Below are positions 42,851 through 51,892 of a DNA stretch of 64,000 bases, piece by piece. Each line of letters starts with the position of its first letter. The first letter of the stretch is position 1. This stretch comes from Agromyces laixinhei (GTDB lineage Bacteria; Actinomycetota; Actinomycetes; Actinomycetales; Microbacteriaceae), in contig NZ_CP040872.1 of assembly GCF_006337065.1 (NCBI RefSeq), positions 1,736,001 through 1,800,000 on the forward strand, in the 5' to 3' direction. Both the position numbers and the translations under genes were made by a program. The notes beneath the pieces are model-generated. The model did not search any database and was not told the origin of the DNA. It saw nothing but the letters and a program-made list of their open reading frames with translations.

Positions 42851-45102
42851 CCGAGCGGCGCGGCACCGAGCGGCGTGACCATACGGCCGGTGACGAGATC
42901 GCTCCCGGGTCGTTCACGCTCGATTCCCGCCTGTCGGGCGCACTCGGCGGCCGAACGGCGAAGGCGTTCGAGCGGGGCTTCGGGCATCGCACGGTCGGCG
43001 ACCTGCTCGCGCACTACCCGCGGCGCTACGCCATGCGCGGCGAGCTCACCGCCCTGGCGACCTTGCCGCTCGACGAGAACATCACGATCATCGCCGAGGT
43101 GATCGAGGTGGGCGAGCGATCGATGCGCGCCCGCCGCGGTTCGATCGTCGAGGCGAAGATCACCGACGGCACCGGCGTGCTGACGCTCACGTTCTTCAAC
43201 CAGCGCTGGCGCGCCGCCGACCTCCGCCCGGGGCGGCGCGGCATCTTCGCCGGCAAGGTGAGCGACTACAAGGGGCAGCGCCAGCTCGCTCACCCCGACT
43301 ACGAACTGTTCGATGACGCGACGCCGCTCGAGGCGGGCGACGCCGCGGCCAAACGCTGGGCCGAGTCGCCGATCCCGATCTACCCGGCGACGGCGACGCT
43401 CGCGAGCTGGCAGATCGCGAAGGCGATCGCGCTCGTGCTCGATGGGCTCGCCCCCCTCGACGACCCGCTTCCGGCCTCCGTGCGTCAGGCGAAGTCGCTC
43501 CTCGCCCATGCCGACGCGCTCGAACTCGTGCACCGGCCTGAACGCGACGGCGATTGGAAGCGTGCGCGCGGCACGCTTCGCTTCACCGAGGCGTTCGTGC
43601 TGCAGACAGCGCTGCTCGAGCGCCGTGCCGAACTGCGCACGCACACGACGGCAGCCCGGCAGCCCGTGCCGGGGGGCCTGCTCGAACGATTCGACGCTGC
43701 GCTGGCGTTCACCCTCACCGGCGATCAGCTCGAGGTCGGCGGCGAGATCGCCCGCGACCTCGGCGAGCCCGTGCCGATGAACCGGCTCGTGCAGGGCGAG
43801 GTGGGCTCCGGCAAGACCGTCGTGGCCCTTCGCGCGATGCTCGCCGTCGCCGACTCCGGCGGTCAGTCGGCGCTGCTGGCACCGACCGAGGTGCTCGCCG
43901 GCCAGCACTTGCGATCGATCGCGAAGATGCTCGGCCCCGATCTGGCGGCTGAACTCATGCCGACCCTGCTCACGGGTCAACTGCCCGTCGCAGAACGCAA
44001 GAAGGCGCTCCTGCGCGCCGCCGCCGGGCAGTCCCGCATCGTCGTCGGCACGCACGCACTGCTCGGCGACAACGTCTCATTCGCCGACCTCGGGCTCGTC
44101 GTCGTCGACGAGCAGCACCGATTCGGCGTCGAGCAGCGCGAGGCGCTGCGACTGAAGGGCCAGAGCCCTCCGCACGTGCTCGTGCTCACGGCCACGCCGA
44201 TTCCGCGCACCGTGGCGATGACCGTCTTCGGCGACCTCGACGTGTCGACGATCCGCGAACTTCCGGCCGGGCGCGCGGGCATCACCTCGCAGGTCGTTCC
44301 GCTCTCGATCAGGCCGGCCTGGCGGCCGCGCGTCTGGGAACGACTCGCCGAAGAGCTCGCGCTCGGCCGGCAGGGGTTCGTCGTGTGTCCGGCCATCGAA
44401 GCGAAGGTCGTCGAAGACGAGGGGCCCGGCGCCCCAGACGGCCGGCCCGAAGCGAGCGGCGAGGTCGCCCCGGCGGCGAACGCGGCGCCCGTGGCATCCG
44501 TCGCCGTCGTGCTCGCCGAGCTTCGCGCCGACCCGCGATTCGCCGAGGTGCGCATCGCGCCGCTGCACGGCCGCATGCCGGCCGACGAGAAAGACGCGGC
44601 GATGCGCGCGTTCTCGGCCGGGCAGATCGACGTGCTCGTCGCGACCACGGTCATCGAGGTCGGCGTCGACGTGCCGAACGCGAGCGCCATGGTCGTCGTC
44701 GACGCCGACCGCTTCGGCGTCTCGCAGCTGCACCAACTCCGGGGCAGGGTCGGCCGGGGCTCCGTGCCCGGCCTCTGCCTGCTCGTGACCGCGGCGGTGC
44801 CGGGGTCGCTCGCCCTGCAGCGCGTCGAAGCCGTGGCCGCGACGCTCGACGGCTTCGAACTCGCGCAGGCCGACCTCGAGCTGCGGCAGGAGGGCGACGT
44901 GCTCGGCGCGACGCAATCGGGGGGTCGGTCGTCGTTGAAGCTGCTGAGGGTGGCCCGCGACGGCGACCTCATCGCCGAAGCGCGCGACATGGCGCAGGAA
45001 GTGCTCGCAGAGGGTGGGGGTCTCGCGGCGCAACCCGCGCTCGAGGCTGCGGTGCGCCGCCGGCTCGACGAGGAGGCGAGCGGATACCTGAGCAAGGGCT
45101 GA
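42847..45102 (+). CDS. recG: ATP-dependent DNA helicase RecG
   Basis: 751 residues. RecG remodels stalled replication forks and branched DNA. The N-terminal OB-fold wedge domain is at about 75-150; the helicase core has Walker A GEVGSGKTVVAL, motif II VVDEQHRFGVEQR, motif III LTATPIPRT and the motif VI stretch LRGRVGRGSVPG. An inserted Ala/Pro/Gly-rich stretch near residue 535 (between motifs III and V) is a lineage-specific loop. ATG 42847 overlaps the TPR gene stop. Confidence 0.96.
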   Translation: MTERRGTERRDHTAGDEIAPGSFTLDSRLSGALGGRTAKAFERGFGHRTVGDLLAHYPRRYAMRGELTALATLPLDENITIIAEVIEVGERSMRARRGSIVEAKITDGTGVLTLTFFNQRWRAADLRPGRRGIFAGKVSDYKGQRQLAHPDYELFDDATPLEAGDAAAKRWAESPIPIYPATATLASWQIAKAIALVLDGLAPLDDPLPASVRQAKSLLAHADALELVHRPERDGDWKRARGTLRFTEAFVLQTALLERRAELRTHTTAARQPVPGGLLERFDAALAFTLTGDQLEVGGEIARDLGEPVPMNRLVQGEVGSGKTVVALRAMLAVADSGGQSALLAPTEVLAGQHLRSIAKMLGPDLAAELMPTLLTGQLPVAERKKALLRAAAGQSRIVVGTHALLGDNVSFADLGLVVVDEQHRFGVEQREALRLKGQSPPHVLVLTATPIPRTVAMTVFGDLDVSTIRELPAGRAGITSQVVPLSIRPAWRPRVWERLAEELALGRQGFVVCPAIEAKVVEDEGPGAPDGRPEASGEVAPAANAAPVASVAVVLAELRADPRFAEVRIAPLHGRMPADEKDAAMRAFSAGQIDVLVATTVIEVGVDVPNASAMVVVDADRFGVSQLHQLRGRVGRGSVPGLCLLVTAAVPGSLALQRVEAVAATLDGFELAQADLELRQEGDVLGATQSGGRSSLKLLRVARDGDLIAEARDMAQEVLAEGGGLAAQPALEAAVRRRLDEEASGYLSKG

Positions 45103-45140
45103 GACTCTCCTCGGCCGGGCCCGCGGTGCCGTGGGCGCAG

Positions 45141-45146
45141 TACGCT
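45141..45146 (+). promoter_or_regulatory. -10 element TACGCT for leaderless coaD
   Basis: TACGCT ends seven bases before ATG 45154; no Shine-Dalgarno is seen in the gap. Confidence 0.5.
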
Positions 45147-45153
45147 GGGGCGT

Positions 45154-45645
45154 ATGCAGCGGATCGCCGTCGTTCCCGGATCATTCGACCCCGTCACGCT
45201 CGGGCACCTCGATGTCATCGAGCGAGCGGCGGGTCTCTACGACGAACTGCACGTCGTCGTCGTGCACAACCCCGACAAGTCGGCGTTGTTGCCGATCGCC
45301 CAGCGGGTCTCCCTCATCGAACGCGCGATCACCGACGCCGGCATTCCGGGGCACATCGTCGTGGCGTCGTGGAGCATGGGCCTCCTCGTCGACTACTGCA
45401 CCGACGTCGGCGCCTCCGTGCTGGTCAAGGGCGTTCGATCACAGCTCGACATCGCGTACGAGACGCCGATGGCGATCGTCAACCGCCACCTCGCGGGGGT
45501 CGAGACGGTGTTCCTCCTGCCCGACCCGGCGAACGCCCACGTCTCGAGTTCCCTCGTGCGTCAGGTGTCGGCCCTCGGCGGCGACGTCACTCCCTACGTG
45601 CCCGCCGCCGTGTCCGAGTACCTCCAGGCGGCGATGACGCCATGA
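45154..45645 (+). CDS. coaD: Pantetheine-phosphate adenylyltransferase
   Basis: 163 residues. CoaD adenylates phosphopantetheine to dephospho-CoA. Motifs: [19 protein letters not shown] (nucleotidyl-transferase TxGH) and [21 protein letters not shown] near the C-terminus; [14 protein letters not shown] is also typical. It follows recG in the usual order. Its stop overlaps the start of the second MoxR gene, so the MoxR-DUF58-transglutaminase set may be transcribed from the coaD promoter. Confidence 0.96.
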   Translation: MQRIAVVPGSFDPVTLGHLDVIERAAGLYDELHVVVVHNPDKSALLPIAQRVSLIERAITDAGIPGHIVVASWSMGLLVDYCTDVGASVLVKGVRSQLDIAYETPMAIVNRHLAGVETVFLLPDPANAHVSSSLVRQVSALGGDVTPYVPAAVSEYLQAAMTP

Positions 45646-46646
45646 CCGACACCACGGTCGTGGCGGCGACGATGGGCATCGACGAGGTCGGTGCGCGTGC
45701 TGCCGCCGTCGTGGCGAACGTCGAGGCGGTCATCGCCGGCAAGCGCGACGCCGTCACGAGCGCGCTCACCGTGCTGCTCGCCGAAGGACACCTCCTCATC
45801 GAAGACGTGCCCGGCGTGGGAAAGACCATGCTCGCCAAGACCCTCGCCCGCTCGGTCGACGCCTCGGTCAGCCGCATCCAGTTCACCCCAGACCTCCTGC
45901 CGAGCGACGTCACCGGCGTCTCGGTGTTCGATCAGGCGAGTCGCCGGTTCGAGTTCAAGCACGGTCCCGTCTTCGCCAACATCGTGATCGGCGACGAGAT
46001 CAACCGTGCGAGCCCGAAGACCCAGTCGGCGCTGCTCGAGTGCATGGAGGAGCGCCAGGTCACCGCCGACGGCATGACCTACCGGCTCGACCCGCCGTTC
46101 ACGGTCGTCGCGACGCAGAACCCGGTCGAGATGGAGGGCACCTACCCGTTGCCCGAGGCGCAGCGCGACCGGTTCATGGCCCGCATCTCGATGGGATATC
46201 CCTCGGCGACCGACGAGCTGGCGATGCTCTCGACCCGGGAGACCTCGAGCCCGCTCGACGCACTCGAGCCCGTCGTCACCCTCGCCGAGCTTCGCGGCAT
46301 GATCGGGGCCGTGCAGCACGTCTTCACGTCGCAGCCGGTCAAGGAGTACGCCGTCGACCTGGCACGGGCGACGCGCGAAGACCGCCAGTTGCGGCTCGGC
46401 GCGAGCCCGCGAGCCACCCTGCAGCTCATCCGGGCAGCGAAGGCCCATGCGGCCATGCACGGGCGCGATTTCGTGCTGCCAGACGACGTCGACGCGCTCG
46501 CGGTGCCCGTGCTCGCGCACCGTCTCGTGCCGACGAGCCGCGCCGTCGGCGCTCACGACCGCGACAGCGGGCCGCTCATCGACGCCATCGTGCGCCGCAT
46601 CGTGGGGGAGACGCCGATTCCGGTCGGCAGCGCACGAAGGAACTGA
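45642..46646 (+). CDS. MoxR-family AAA+ ATPase (second copy)
   Basis: 334 residues from ATG 45642 (ATGA overlap with coaD). Walker [12 protein letters not shown], the shared [14 protein letters not shown], Walker [20 protein letters not shown], and the sensor region [17 protein letters not shown]. It is clearly a paralogue of the ATPase at 7956 and likewise precedes DUF58 and transglutaminase genes. It should act as a chaperone for those partners. Confidence 0.92.
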   Translation: MTDTTVVAATMGIDEVGARAAAVVANVEAVIAGKRDAVTSALTVLLAEGHLLIEDVPGVGKTMLAKTLARSVDASVSRIQFTPDLLPSDVTGVSVFDQASRRFEFKHGPVFANIVIGDEINRASPKTQSALLECMEERQVTADGMTYRLDPPFTVVATQNPVEMEGTYPLPEAQRDRFMARISMGYPSATDELAMLSTRETSSPLDALEPVVTLAELRGMIGAVQHVFTSQPVKEYAVDLARATREDRQLRLGASPRATLQLIRAAKAHAAMHGRDFVLPDDVDALAVPVLAHRLVPTSRAVGAHDRDSGPLIDAIVRRIVGETPIPVGSARRN

Positions 46647-46647
46647 C

Positions 46648-48048
46648 ATGTGGCGCCCTCGTCCCGTTCGAGTCGCGATCTGGCCGCGACTGACCCGGCG
46701 CGGTGCCACGCTCGTGATCGTCGGGGCGCTGCTCCTCGCGGTCTCCCTGTGGTTCGACTCCCGCGACGTGCTCGTGCTCGCCTTCGTCGGCATCGCCATG
46801 CCGGGTGTTGCCGCGCTCTTCGTGGTGCTGCGCAAGCCGAGCCTCGCCGTGACGCGCCGGTTCGCCCCACCCGTCGTCGGCGCCGGCACGTCGACGCAGG
46901 TCGCACTCGTCATCAAGAACCGATCGCGACGCACCTTCGACGGCGCGCACTGGCGTGACGGCGTGCCGACGACGCTGACGGCTGCACCCGAGGCGATCCT
47001 CCCGGCGATGGGGCCGTATGAATCGATGCTCCCGTCGGGTGACGACACGGTGCGTGTCGAGTACCGGCTCCGTATGCCCCGACGCGGCGTCTACCCGATC
47101 GGTCCGCTGCGCGTCGGCATCACCGATCCGTTCGGGCTCGCTCGGGTCGATCGCGACGTCGGCACTGCACACGAGGTCGTGGTCACGCCGCGCGTGACGC
47201 CGCTCGACACCGCGCTCGGCACGACCGCGAGCGTCGACGGGGTGCTGAACGGCCTGCAGCTGCGGACCCACCCGAACTCCGACGAGCTCATCGCGCGCGA
47301 GTACCGGTACGGCGATCCGATGCGCCGGGTGAACTGGCCGGCGACCGCGCGTCGCGGCGAGCTCATGGTGCGAGAAGAGGAGCAGCGCGGCGACCCTGAG
47401 GCGCGCATCCTCCTCGACACGACCCTCGCCGGTCGCGACCGGCAGGCTCACCGCCGCGAGAACGACGATGCACCCCACTTCGGCTTCGAACTCGGCGTCG
47501 AGATCACGGCATCGATCGGCGTGCACCTGCTCGAGCGGGGGTACCGGGTGCGGTGCGACCGGGTCGACGACCCCGAGCGAAGCCTCGCCGCCGACGGATC
47601 GGGTGCCGGCTATCGGCTGCCAGGCGGCGATCGACTGCTGCTCGAAGATCTGGCCCGCCTGGGAGGCCCGGCGCTTCAGGCGGGTGGCGGTACCGACCGG
47701 TCCGCCGCCCCCACCGGCACGGGCACGGGAACGGACGCGGGGCCGAGGCCGCGCGGCCGCGACGCACGCACCCCGGGCTTCGCGGTGCTCGTCGACCCCG
47801 ACGAGCACGACGCGCATGCCCTCGTGGCACTTCGCTCGAGCTTCGAGCCCGCGGTGGCGTTCGCGACGCAGGGCGTCGCCGGCGGCATCGTCGAGGCCCT
47901 CGAGAAGGCCGACTGGCGTGTCGTTCGGGTGCGCAGGGCCGCGGAGATCGACGCCGGATGGTCGGGGACGACCGGGCCGCAGGCGTCACCCGAGCGCACC
48001 ACCGCCCGCGGGCCGGCAGACGATGGCGCGGTGACCGATGCGTCCTGA
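46648..48048 (+). CDS. DUF58 protein (second copy, intact)
   Basis: 466 residues from ATG 46648, one base after the MoxR stop. Two N-terminal membrane helices (about 22-60), then a beta-rich section and the DUF58 core around EYRYGDPMRRVNWPATARRGELMVREEEQ (residues about 215-245). A low-complexity Gly/Thr/Ala/Pro stretch near residue 350 is an addition. This is the functional counterpart of the frameshifted gene at 8921. MoxR-DUF58-transglutaminase sets are linked to envelope functions, with no fixed biochemical role. Confidence 0.9.
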   Translation: MWRPRPVRVAIWPRLTRRGATLVIVGALLLAVSLWFDSRDVLVLAFVGIAMPGVAALFVVLRKPSLAVTRRFAPPVVGAGTSTQVALVIKNRSRRTFDGAHWRDGVPTTLTAAPEAILPAMGPYESMLPSGDDTVRVEYRLRMPRRGVYPIGPLRVGITDPFGLARVDRDVGTAHEVVVTPRVTPLDTALGTTASVDGVLNGLQLRTHPNSDELIAREYRYGDPMRRVNWPATARRGELMVREEEQRGDPEARILLDTTLAGRDRQAHRRENDDAPHFGFELGVEITASIGVHLLERGYRVRCDRVDDPERSLAADGSGAGYRLPGGDRLLLEDLARLGGPALQAGGGTDRSAAPTGTGTGTDAGPRPRGRDARTPGFAVLVDPDEHDAHALVALRSSFEPAVAFATQGVAGGIVEALEKADWRVVRVRRAAEIDAGWSGTTGPQASPERTTARGPADDGAVTDAS

Positions 48049-50365
48049 CCCCGTGCCCCTCTCCCGTGCTCAGCGGCTCCTCCTCGCCGCAGCCTCGTTC
48101 CTCCTGCTCGCGACCGCTGCGATGGCGCTCGGCCCGCTCATCGCTGGCAGCGGATGGTGGTGGCTCTGCGCCTTCGTCGCGGGCGGGGTGCTGTTCGCGG
48201 GAACTGCGCTCCGGGCACTGCGCACCCCGGCCTCCCTCGTGCCCGTGCTCGAACTCGTCGTGCTGCTGCTGCTGCTCACGCTCGTGTTCGGCGGCACTTC
48301 GAGCATCGCCCTCGTCATCCCGACCCAGGGCACCTTCGAGGTGTTCGACGGCCTCCTGTCGGGTGCGCAACGCACGATCGAGCAGCAGTCGGTGCCCGCC
48401 ATCCCGGTGCCGCCGTTGCTGTTCGCCCTGGCGCTCGGCATCGGGCTGCTCGCGTTCGTCACCGACATCCTCGTGCAGACGCTGCGCGTACCCGCGCTCG
48501 CCGCAGTGCCCGCGCTCGTGCCCATCCTCGTGCCGGGCTTCATCATCGAGGCAGGGGCCGAGGGGCCGACGCTCGTGCTCACGGCAGCGGCGTACCTGCT
48601 GCTGCTCCGCGTCGACGTTCGCGTGCGACGACGAGCACGTTTCCTCGCCGGTGACGAGGGCGACGACGCCCCGACCGTCGTGCCGCCCAAGCGCGTGCCC
48701 ATCGTCTCGACGCTCGGTGCGTCGCTCGGGCTCGCCGCCGTCGGCCTCCTGACGGCATCGGTGCTCGCCGCATCGACGCCGAGCGTCTCGACGAGCCTGC
48801 TGCTCGGCACACCAGGCCAGGGCACGCTGTTCGCGCGCGGAGTGAGCCCGTTCATCGACCTCGGGAGAGACCTCCGGCGCCCGGAGCCACGGCCGGCGTT
48901 CCACTACTTCGCCCGCGATGCCGACCGGCCCTACTTCACCCTGCTCACGCTCGACCGATTCGAGGGCGAGGTCTGGGGAGTGGGCGACCGGGCCGTCGAC
49001 GGTGACAACACGGTCGACGCGATGCCGCGGCCCGACGGGCTCTCCGAGGAGGTCGAGACCTCGGAGCATCCGATCGAGGTGATCGTCGACGAGGTACGCA
49101 CCACGTGGTTGCCGGTGCCGTACCCGGCCACGCGCATCGAGGGCCTCAGCGGCTCCTGGTTCTGGGACGCCGGCTCACTCGCGGTGCGCAGCGTCGACAC
49201 GAACACCGGCGGCCAGCGGTACCAGGTCACCCGGCTCGAGGTGGAACCCACCGTGGCGCAGCTGCGCGGCGCATCCGCCATGGTGCCGCCCGGGCTCGAG
49301 GTCAACCTCACGCTGCCCGACGATGCTCCGCCGATCATCGCAGAGACCGCGGCATCCGTCACCGCAGGGACCGCGTCGAAGTACGACGCCGCGGTCGCGA
49401 TCCAGTCGTACCTGCGTTCGTCGCCGTTCGACTACTCGACCGAGGCACCCGTCACCGACGGTTACGACGGCGGGGGTTTCGACGTCATCGCGCAGTTCCT
49501 CGAGACCAAGGCCGGCTACTGCGTGCACTTCGCCTCGACGATGGCGGTGCTCGCGCGAGAGGCCGGCATCCCCTCGCGCATCTCGCTGGGGTACACCCAG
49601 GGCTCGCCGTCGCAGGAACGCGTCGACGGCGTGCAGCGGGTCGAGGTCGATTCGCACGACCTGCACGCGTGGCCCGAACTGTACTTCGAGGGCGTCGGGT
49701 GGGTGCCGTTCGAGCCGACCCCCGGGCGCGGCAGCGTGCCCGAGTACTCGCGGCCCGGAGCCGGCGACGGCACCGGTGCCGCCGTTCCGAATTCGGCTCC
49801 GGCAACTCCGGGGGCGAGCGGCCGACCCGATCGCGAGCTCGACAGCGGGCTCGCCGACCAGTCGGGCGGTGGCGCGACCGTCGACTCGTGGTGGCAGCGC
49901 GGTGTCGCTCTCGGAATCGTCGTGGTGCTCGTGCTGCTCCTTCCGGCGGCGCTGCGACTCGGCCAGCGATGGACCCGCCGCCGCCGCATCGCGAGCGGAC
50001 AACGACCGGCGGATGCCGCGTGGGACGAGGTCATCGCGACGGCACGCGACCTCGGAGCCGGAGGCGACGTCGCCGTGACGCCCCGTGCCTTCGCGGCCGC
50101 GGCCGCCGAGCGCGAGGCGTTCGGCGGGGCCGAGCCCCTGTCGTCGCTCCTCGCCCTGCGCGATGCCGTCGAACGCGAGCGGTACGGGCCCGGTGCCGGC
50201 CCGGCGCCCCGGGCTTCCGAGCTGGAGGCGAACCTCGCGAATGTGCGCGCGGCGCTCCGCCACGACGCGGCACCGGCAGCGCGCGCACGCGCGGTGCTCG
50301 TGCCCAGATCGCTCTTCGACGCCGCGCGACGGCCGTTCGGCGAACGCCCACCTGCCGGCGCGTAG
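48038..50365 (+). CDS. TgpA-like membrane transglutaminase (second copy, catalytic Cys and His present)
   Basis: 775 residues from ATG 48038, 11 bases inside the DUF58 gene. About six membrane helices at the N-terminus, an exported transglutaminase core and one C-terminal helix (about 622-645). The core keeps catalytic Cys495 in KAGYCVHFAS and His543 in DLHAWPEL; the third position is Glu559 (VPFEPTP) where Asp is usual. It could cross-link or cut proteins at the cell surface. The stop TAG (50363-50365) forms the first half of the -10 of the next gene. Confidence 0.9.
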   Translation: MRPDPVPLSRAQRLLLAAASFLLLATAAMALGPLIAGSGWWWLCAFVAGGVLFAGTALRALRTPASLVPVLELVVLLLLLTLVFGGTSSIALVIPTQGTFEVFDGLLSGAQRTIEQQSVPAIPVPPLLFALALGIGLLAFVTDILVQTLRVPALAAVPALVPILVPGFIIEAGAEGPTLVLTAAAYLLLLRVDVRVRRRARFLAGDEGDDAPTVVPPKRVPIVSTLGASLGLAAVGLLTASVLAASTPSVSTSLLLGTPGQGTLFARGVSPFIDLGRDLRRPEPRPAFHYFARDADRPYFTLLTLDRFEGEVWGVGDRAVDGDNTVDAMPRPDGLSEEVETSEHPIEVIVDEVRTTWLPVPYPATRIEGLSGSWFWDAGSLAVRSVDTNTGGQRYQVTRLEVEPTVAQLRGASAMVPPGLEVNLTLPDDAPPIIAETAASVTAGTASKYDAAVAIQSYLRSSPFDYSTEAPVTDGYDGGGFDVIAQFLETKAGYCVHFASTMAVLAREAGIPSRISLGYTQGSPSQERVDGVQRVEVDSHDLHAWPELYFEGVGWVPFEPTPGRGSVPEYSRPGAGDGTGAAVPNSAPATPGASGRPDRELDSGLADQSGGGATVDSWWQRGVALGIVVVLVLLLPAALRLGQRWTRRRRIASGQRPADAAWDEVIATARDLGAGGDVAVTPRAFAAAAAEREAFGGAEPLSSLLALRDAVERERYGPGAGPAPRASELEANLANVRAALRHDAAPAARARAVLVPRSLFDAARRPFGERPPAGA

Positions 50366-50368
50366 AAT
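50363..50368 (+). promoter_or_regulatory. -10 element TAGAAT for the yceD-rpmF operon
   Basis: TAGAAT ends eight bases before GTG 50377 and shares its TAG with the stop codon of the preceding gene. The spacing suggests a leaderless transcript. Confidence 0.55.
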
Positions 50369-50376
50369 CGTCGCTC

Positions 50377-50946
50377 GTGGACACCAAGCATTCTCCGTTC
50401 CGAGTGAACGTGCGAGACCTCGTCAACCGGCCGGGCGAGATGCGCGAGCACGCATTCGCCGTCGCGGCCGGCGACCGGATGGGTGAGGGACTCGTCTCGG
50501 TCAAGGCCGGTTCCGAACTCGATCTCGAGGTTCGTCTCGAGTCGGTGCACGAGGGCATCCTCGTCACCGCAGAGGTCGACGCCGTCGCCGAGGGGGAGTG
50601 CGGTCGCTGCCTGATCGACATCGCACTGCCGGTCGAAGTCGAGTTCCAGGAACTCTTCGGGTATCATTCTGGGGAAGCCATCGAGTTTGAGGTTCAAGAC
50701 GACCACGTGGATCTTGAACCGATCATCCGAGATGCGGTAGTGCTGGCACTGCCGTTCCAGCCGGTGTGCCGACCGGACTGCCCGGGTCTCGACCCCGAGA
50801 CCGGGCTCCGACTGGCCGATCATCCGGAACTCGTCACCCCTGAGCACAGCGATCCACGCTGGTCCGCGCTCGCCGGGTTCCAGGCTTCCGAAGACAACGA
50901 CGCGGATGACGCATCCGACGCCGACCAGCAGAGAGAAGAGAGATAG
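50377..50946 (+). CDS. YceD family protein (DUF177)
   Basis: 189 residues from GTG 50377. Pattern of the YceD/DUF177 family encoded beside rpmF in most bacteria: GECGRCLIDIALPVEVEFQE and FQPVCRPDCPGL with four Cys (CxxC and CxxxC), which may bind zinc. It is thought to have a role in 23S rRNA or large-subunit biogenesis. The tail after residue 165 is acidic. rpmF starts two bases after its stop. Confidence 0.9.
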   Translation: MDTKHSPFRVNVRDLVNRPGEMREHAFAVAAGDRMGEGLVSVKAGSELDLEVRLESVHEGILVTAEVDAVAEGECGRCLIDIALPVEVEFQELFGYHSGEAIEFEVQDDHVDLEPIIRDAVVLALPFQPVCRPDCPGLDPETGLRLADHPELVTPEHSDPRWSALAGFQASEDNDADDASDADQQREER

Positions 50947-50948
50947 TC

Positions 50949-51152
50949 ATGGCTGTTCCGAAGCGGAAGAAGTCACGCTCCAACACCCACGCGCGCCGTT
51001 CGCAGTGGAAGGCCGAGGTTCCCACGCTGGTCAAGACCGTGGAGAACGGCAAGGTCACCTACAGCCTCCCGCACCGCGCGAAGGTCGTCGAGGATGCCGC
51101 CGGCACCCCGCTCTTCCTCGAGTACAAGGGCCGCAAGGTCGCCGACGTCTAG
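50949..51152 (+). CDS. rpmF: 50S ribosomal protein L32
   Basis: 67 residues, usual length, starting AVPKRKKSRSNTHARRSQW after Met. No zinc-binding cysteines are present, so this is the Cys-less form. GAGAGA lies just ahead of ATG 50949. It shares an operon with yceD and precedes rnc, the standard order. Confidence 0.97.
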   Translation: MAVPKRKKSRSNTHARRSQWKAEVPTLVKTVENGKVTYSLPHRAKVVEDAAGTPLFLEYKGRKVADV

Positions 51153-51180
51153 TCGGCCCCAGGCACCCGAACGACCGGTC

Positions 51181-51891
51181 GTGACGCGAACGGAGCTCAC
51201 CGGGGCTGAGGATCGCACGCTCGAGCAACTGCAGCAACGCCTGCAGACCTCGATCGATCCCGCCCTGCTCCTCCTCGCGCTCACGCACCGGTCTTTCGCG
51301 TACGAGAACGGCGGTATCCCGACGAACGAGCGCCTGGAGTTCCTCGGCGACTCGATCCTCGGGCAGGCCGTGACGGTCAAGCTCTTCCGCGATCACCCCG
51401 ATCTCGACGAGGGTGAGCTCGCGAAGCGGCGGGCGAGTCTGGTCTCGAGCGTGGCACTCGCCGAGGTCGGTCGCGAGATCGGCGTCGGACCCTTCATCCG
51501 GCTCGGCCGGGGCGAGACGATGACCGGCGGCGCCGACAAGCCGTCGATCCTCGCAGACACCGTCGAGGCCATCATCGGCGCGGTCTATCTCGACGCAGGC
51601 GGCGATGCCGCGACCGCGCTCGTGTTGCGCCTCGTGGCACCACTGATGAACGACCCGGCACGGTTCGGTGCCGCCATGGACCCGAAGACGAGCCTGCAGG
51701 AGATCGCGGCGCGTCGCGGCGCCACTGCACCCGTCTACGCCGTGGCCGAGAGCGGCCCCGACCACCACAAGCACTTCGTCGCCACCGTGACCGTGGGCGA
51801 CCTCGTCGAGGCGTCGGGCGAGGGCTCGAGCAAGAAGCAGGCCGAGATGGCCGCGGCGCTCGAAGCCTGGACCGTGCTGAACTCGCACTGA
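51181..51891 (+). CDS. rnc: Ribonuclease III
   Basis: 236 residues from GTG 51181. Double-strand RNA endonuclease for rRNA processing. The catalytic signature ERLEFLGDSILGQAV (about residues 43-57) and the second acidic set ADTVEAIIGAVYLDAGG are intact. A double-stranded RNA-binding domain (DPKTSLQEIAARRG to the end) closes it. mutM starts two bases after the stop. Confidence 0.96.
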   Translation: MTRTELTGAEDRTLEQLQQRLQTSIDPALLLLALTHRSFAYENGGIPTNERLEFLGDSILGQAVTVKLFRDHPDLDEGELAKRRASLVSSVALAEVGREIGVGPFIRLGRGETMTGGADKPSILADTVEAIIGAVYLDAGGDAATALVLRLVAPLMNDPARFGAAMDPKTSLQEIAARRGATAPVYAVAESGPDHHKHFVATVTVGDLVEASGEGSSKKQAEMAAALEAWTVLNSH

Positions 51892-51892
51892 C

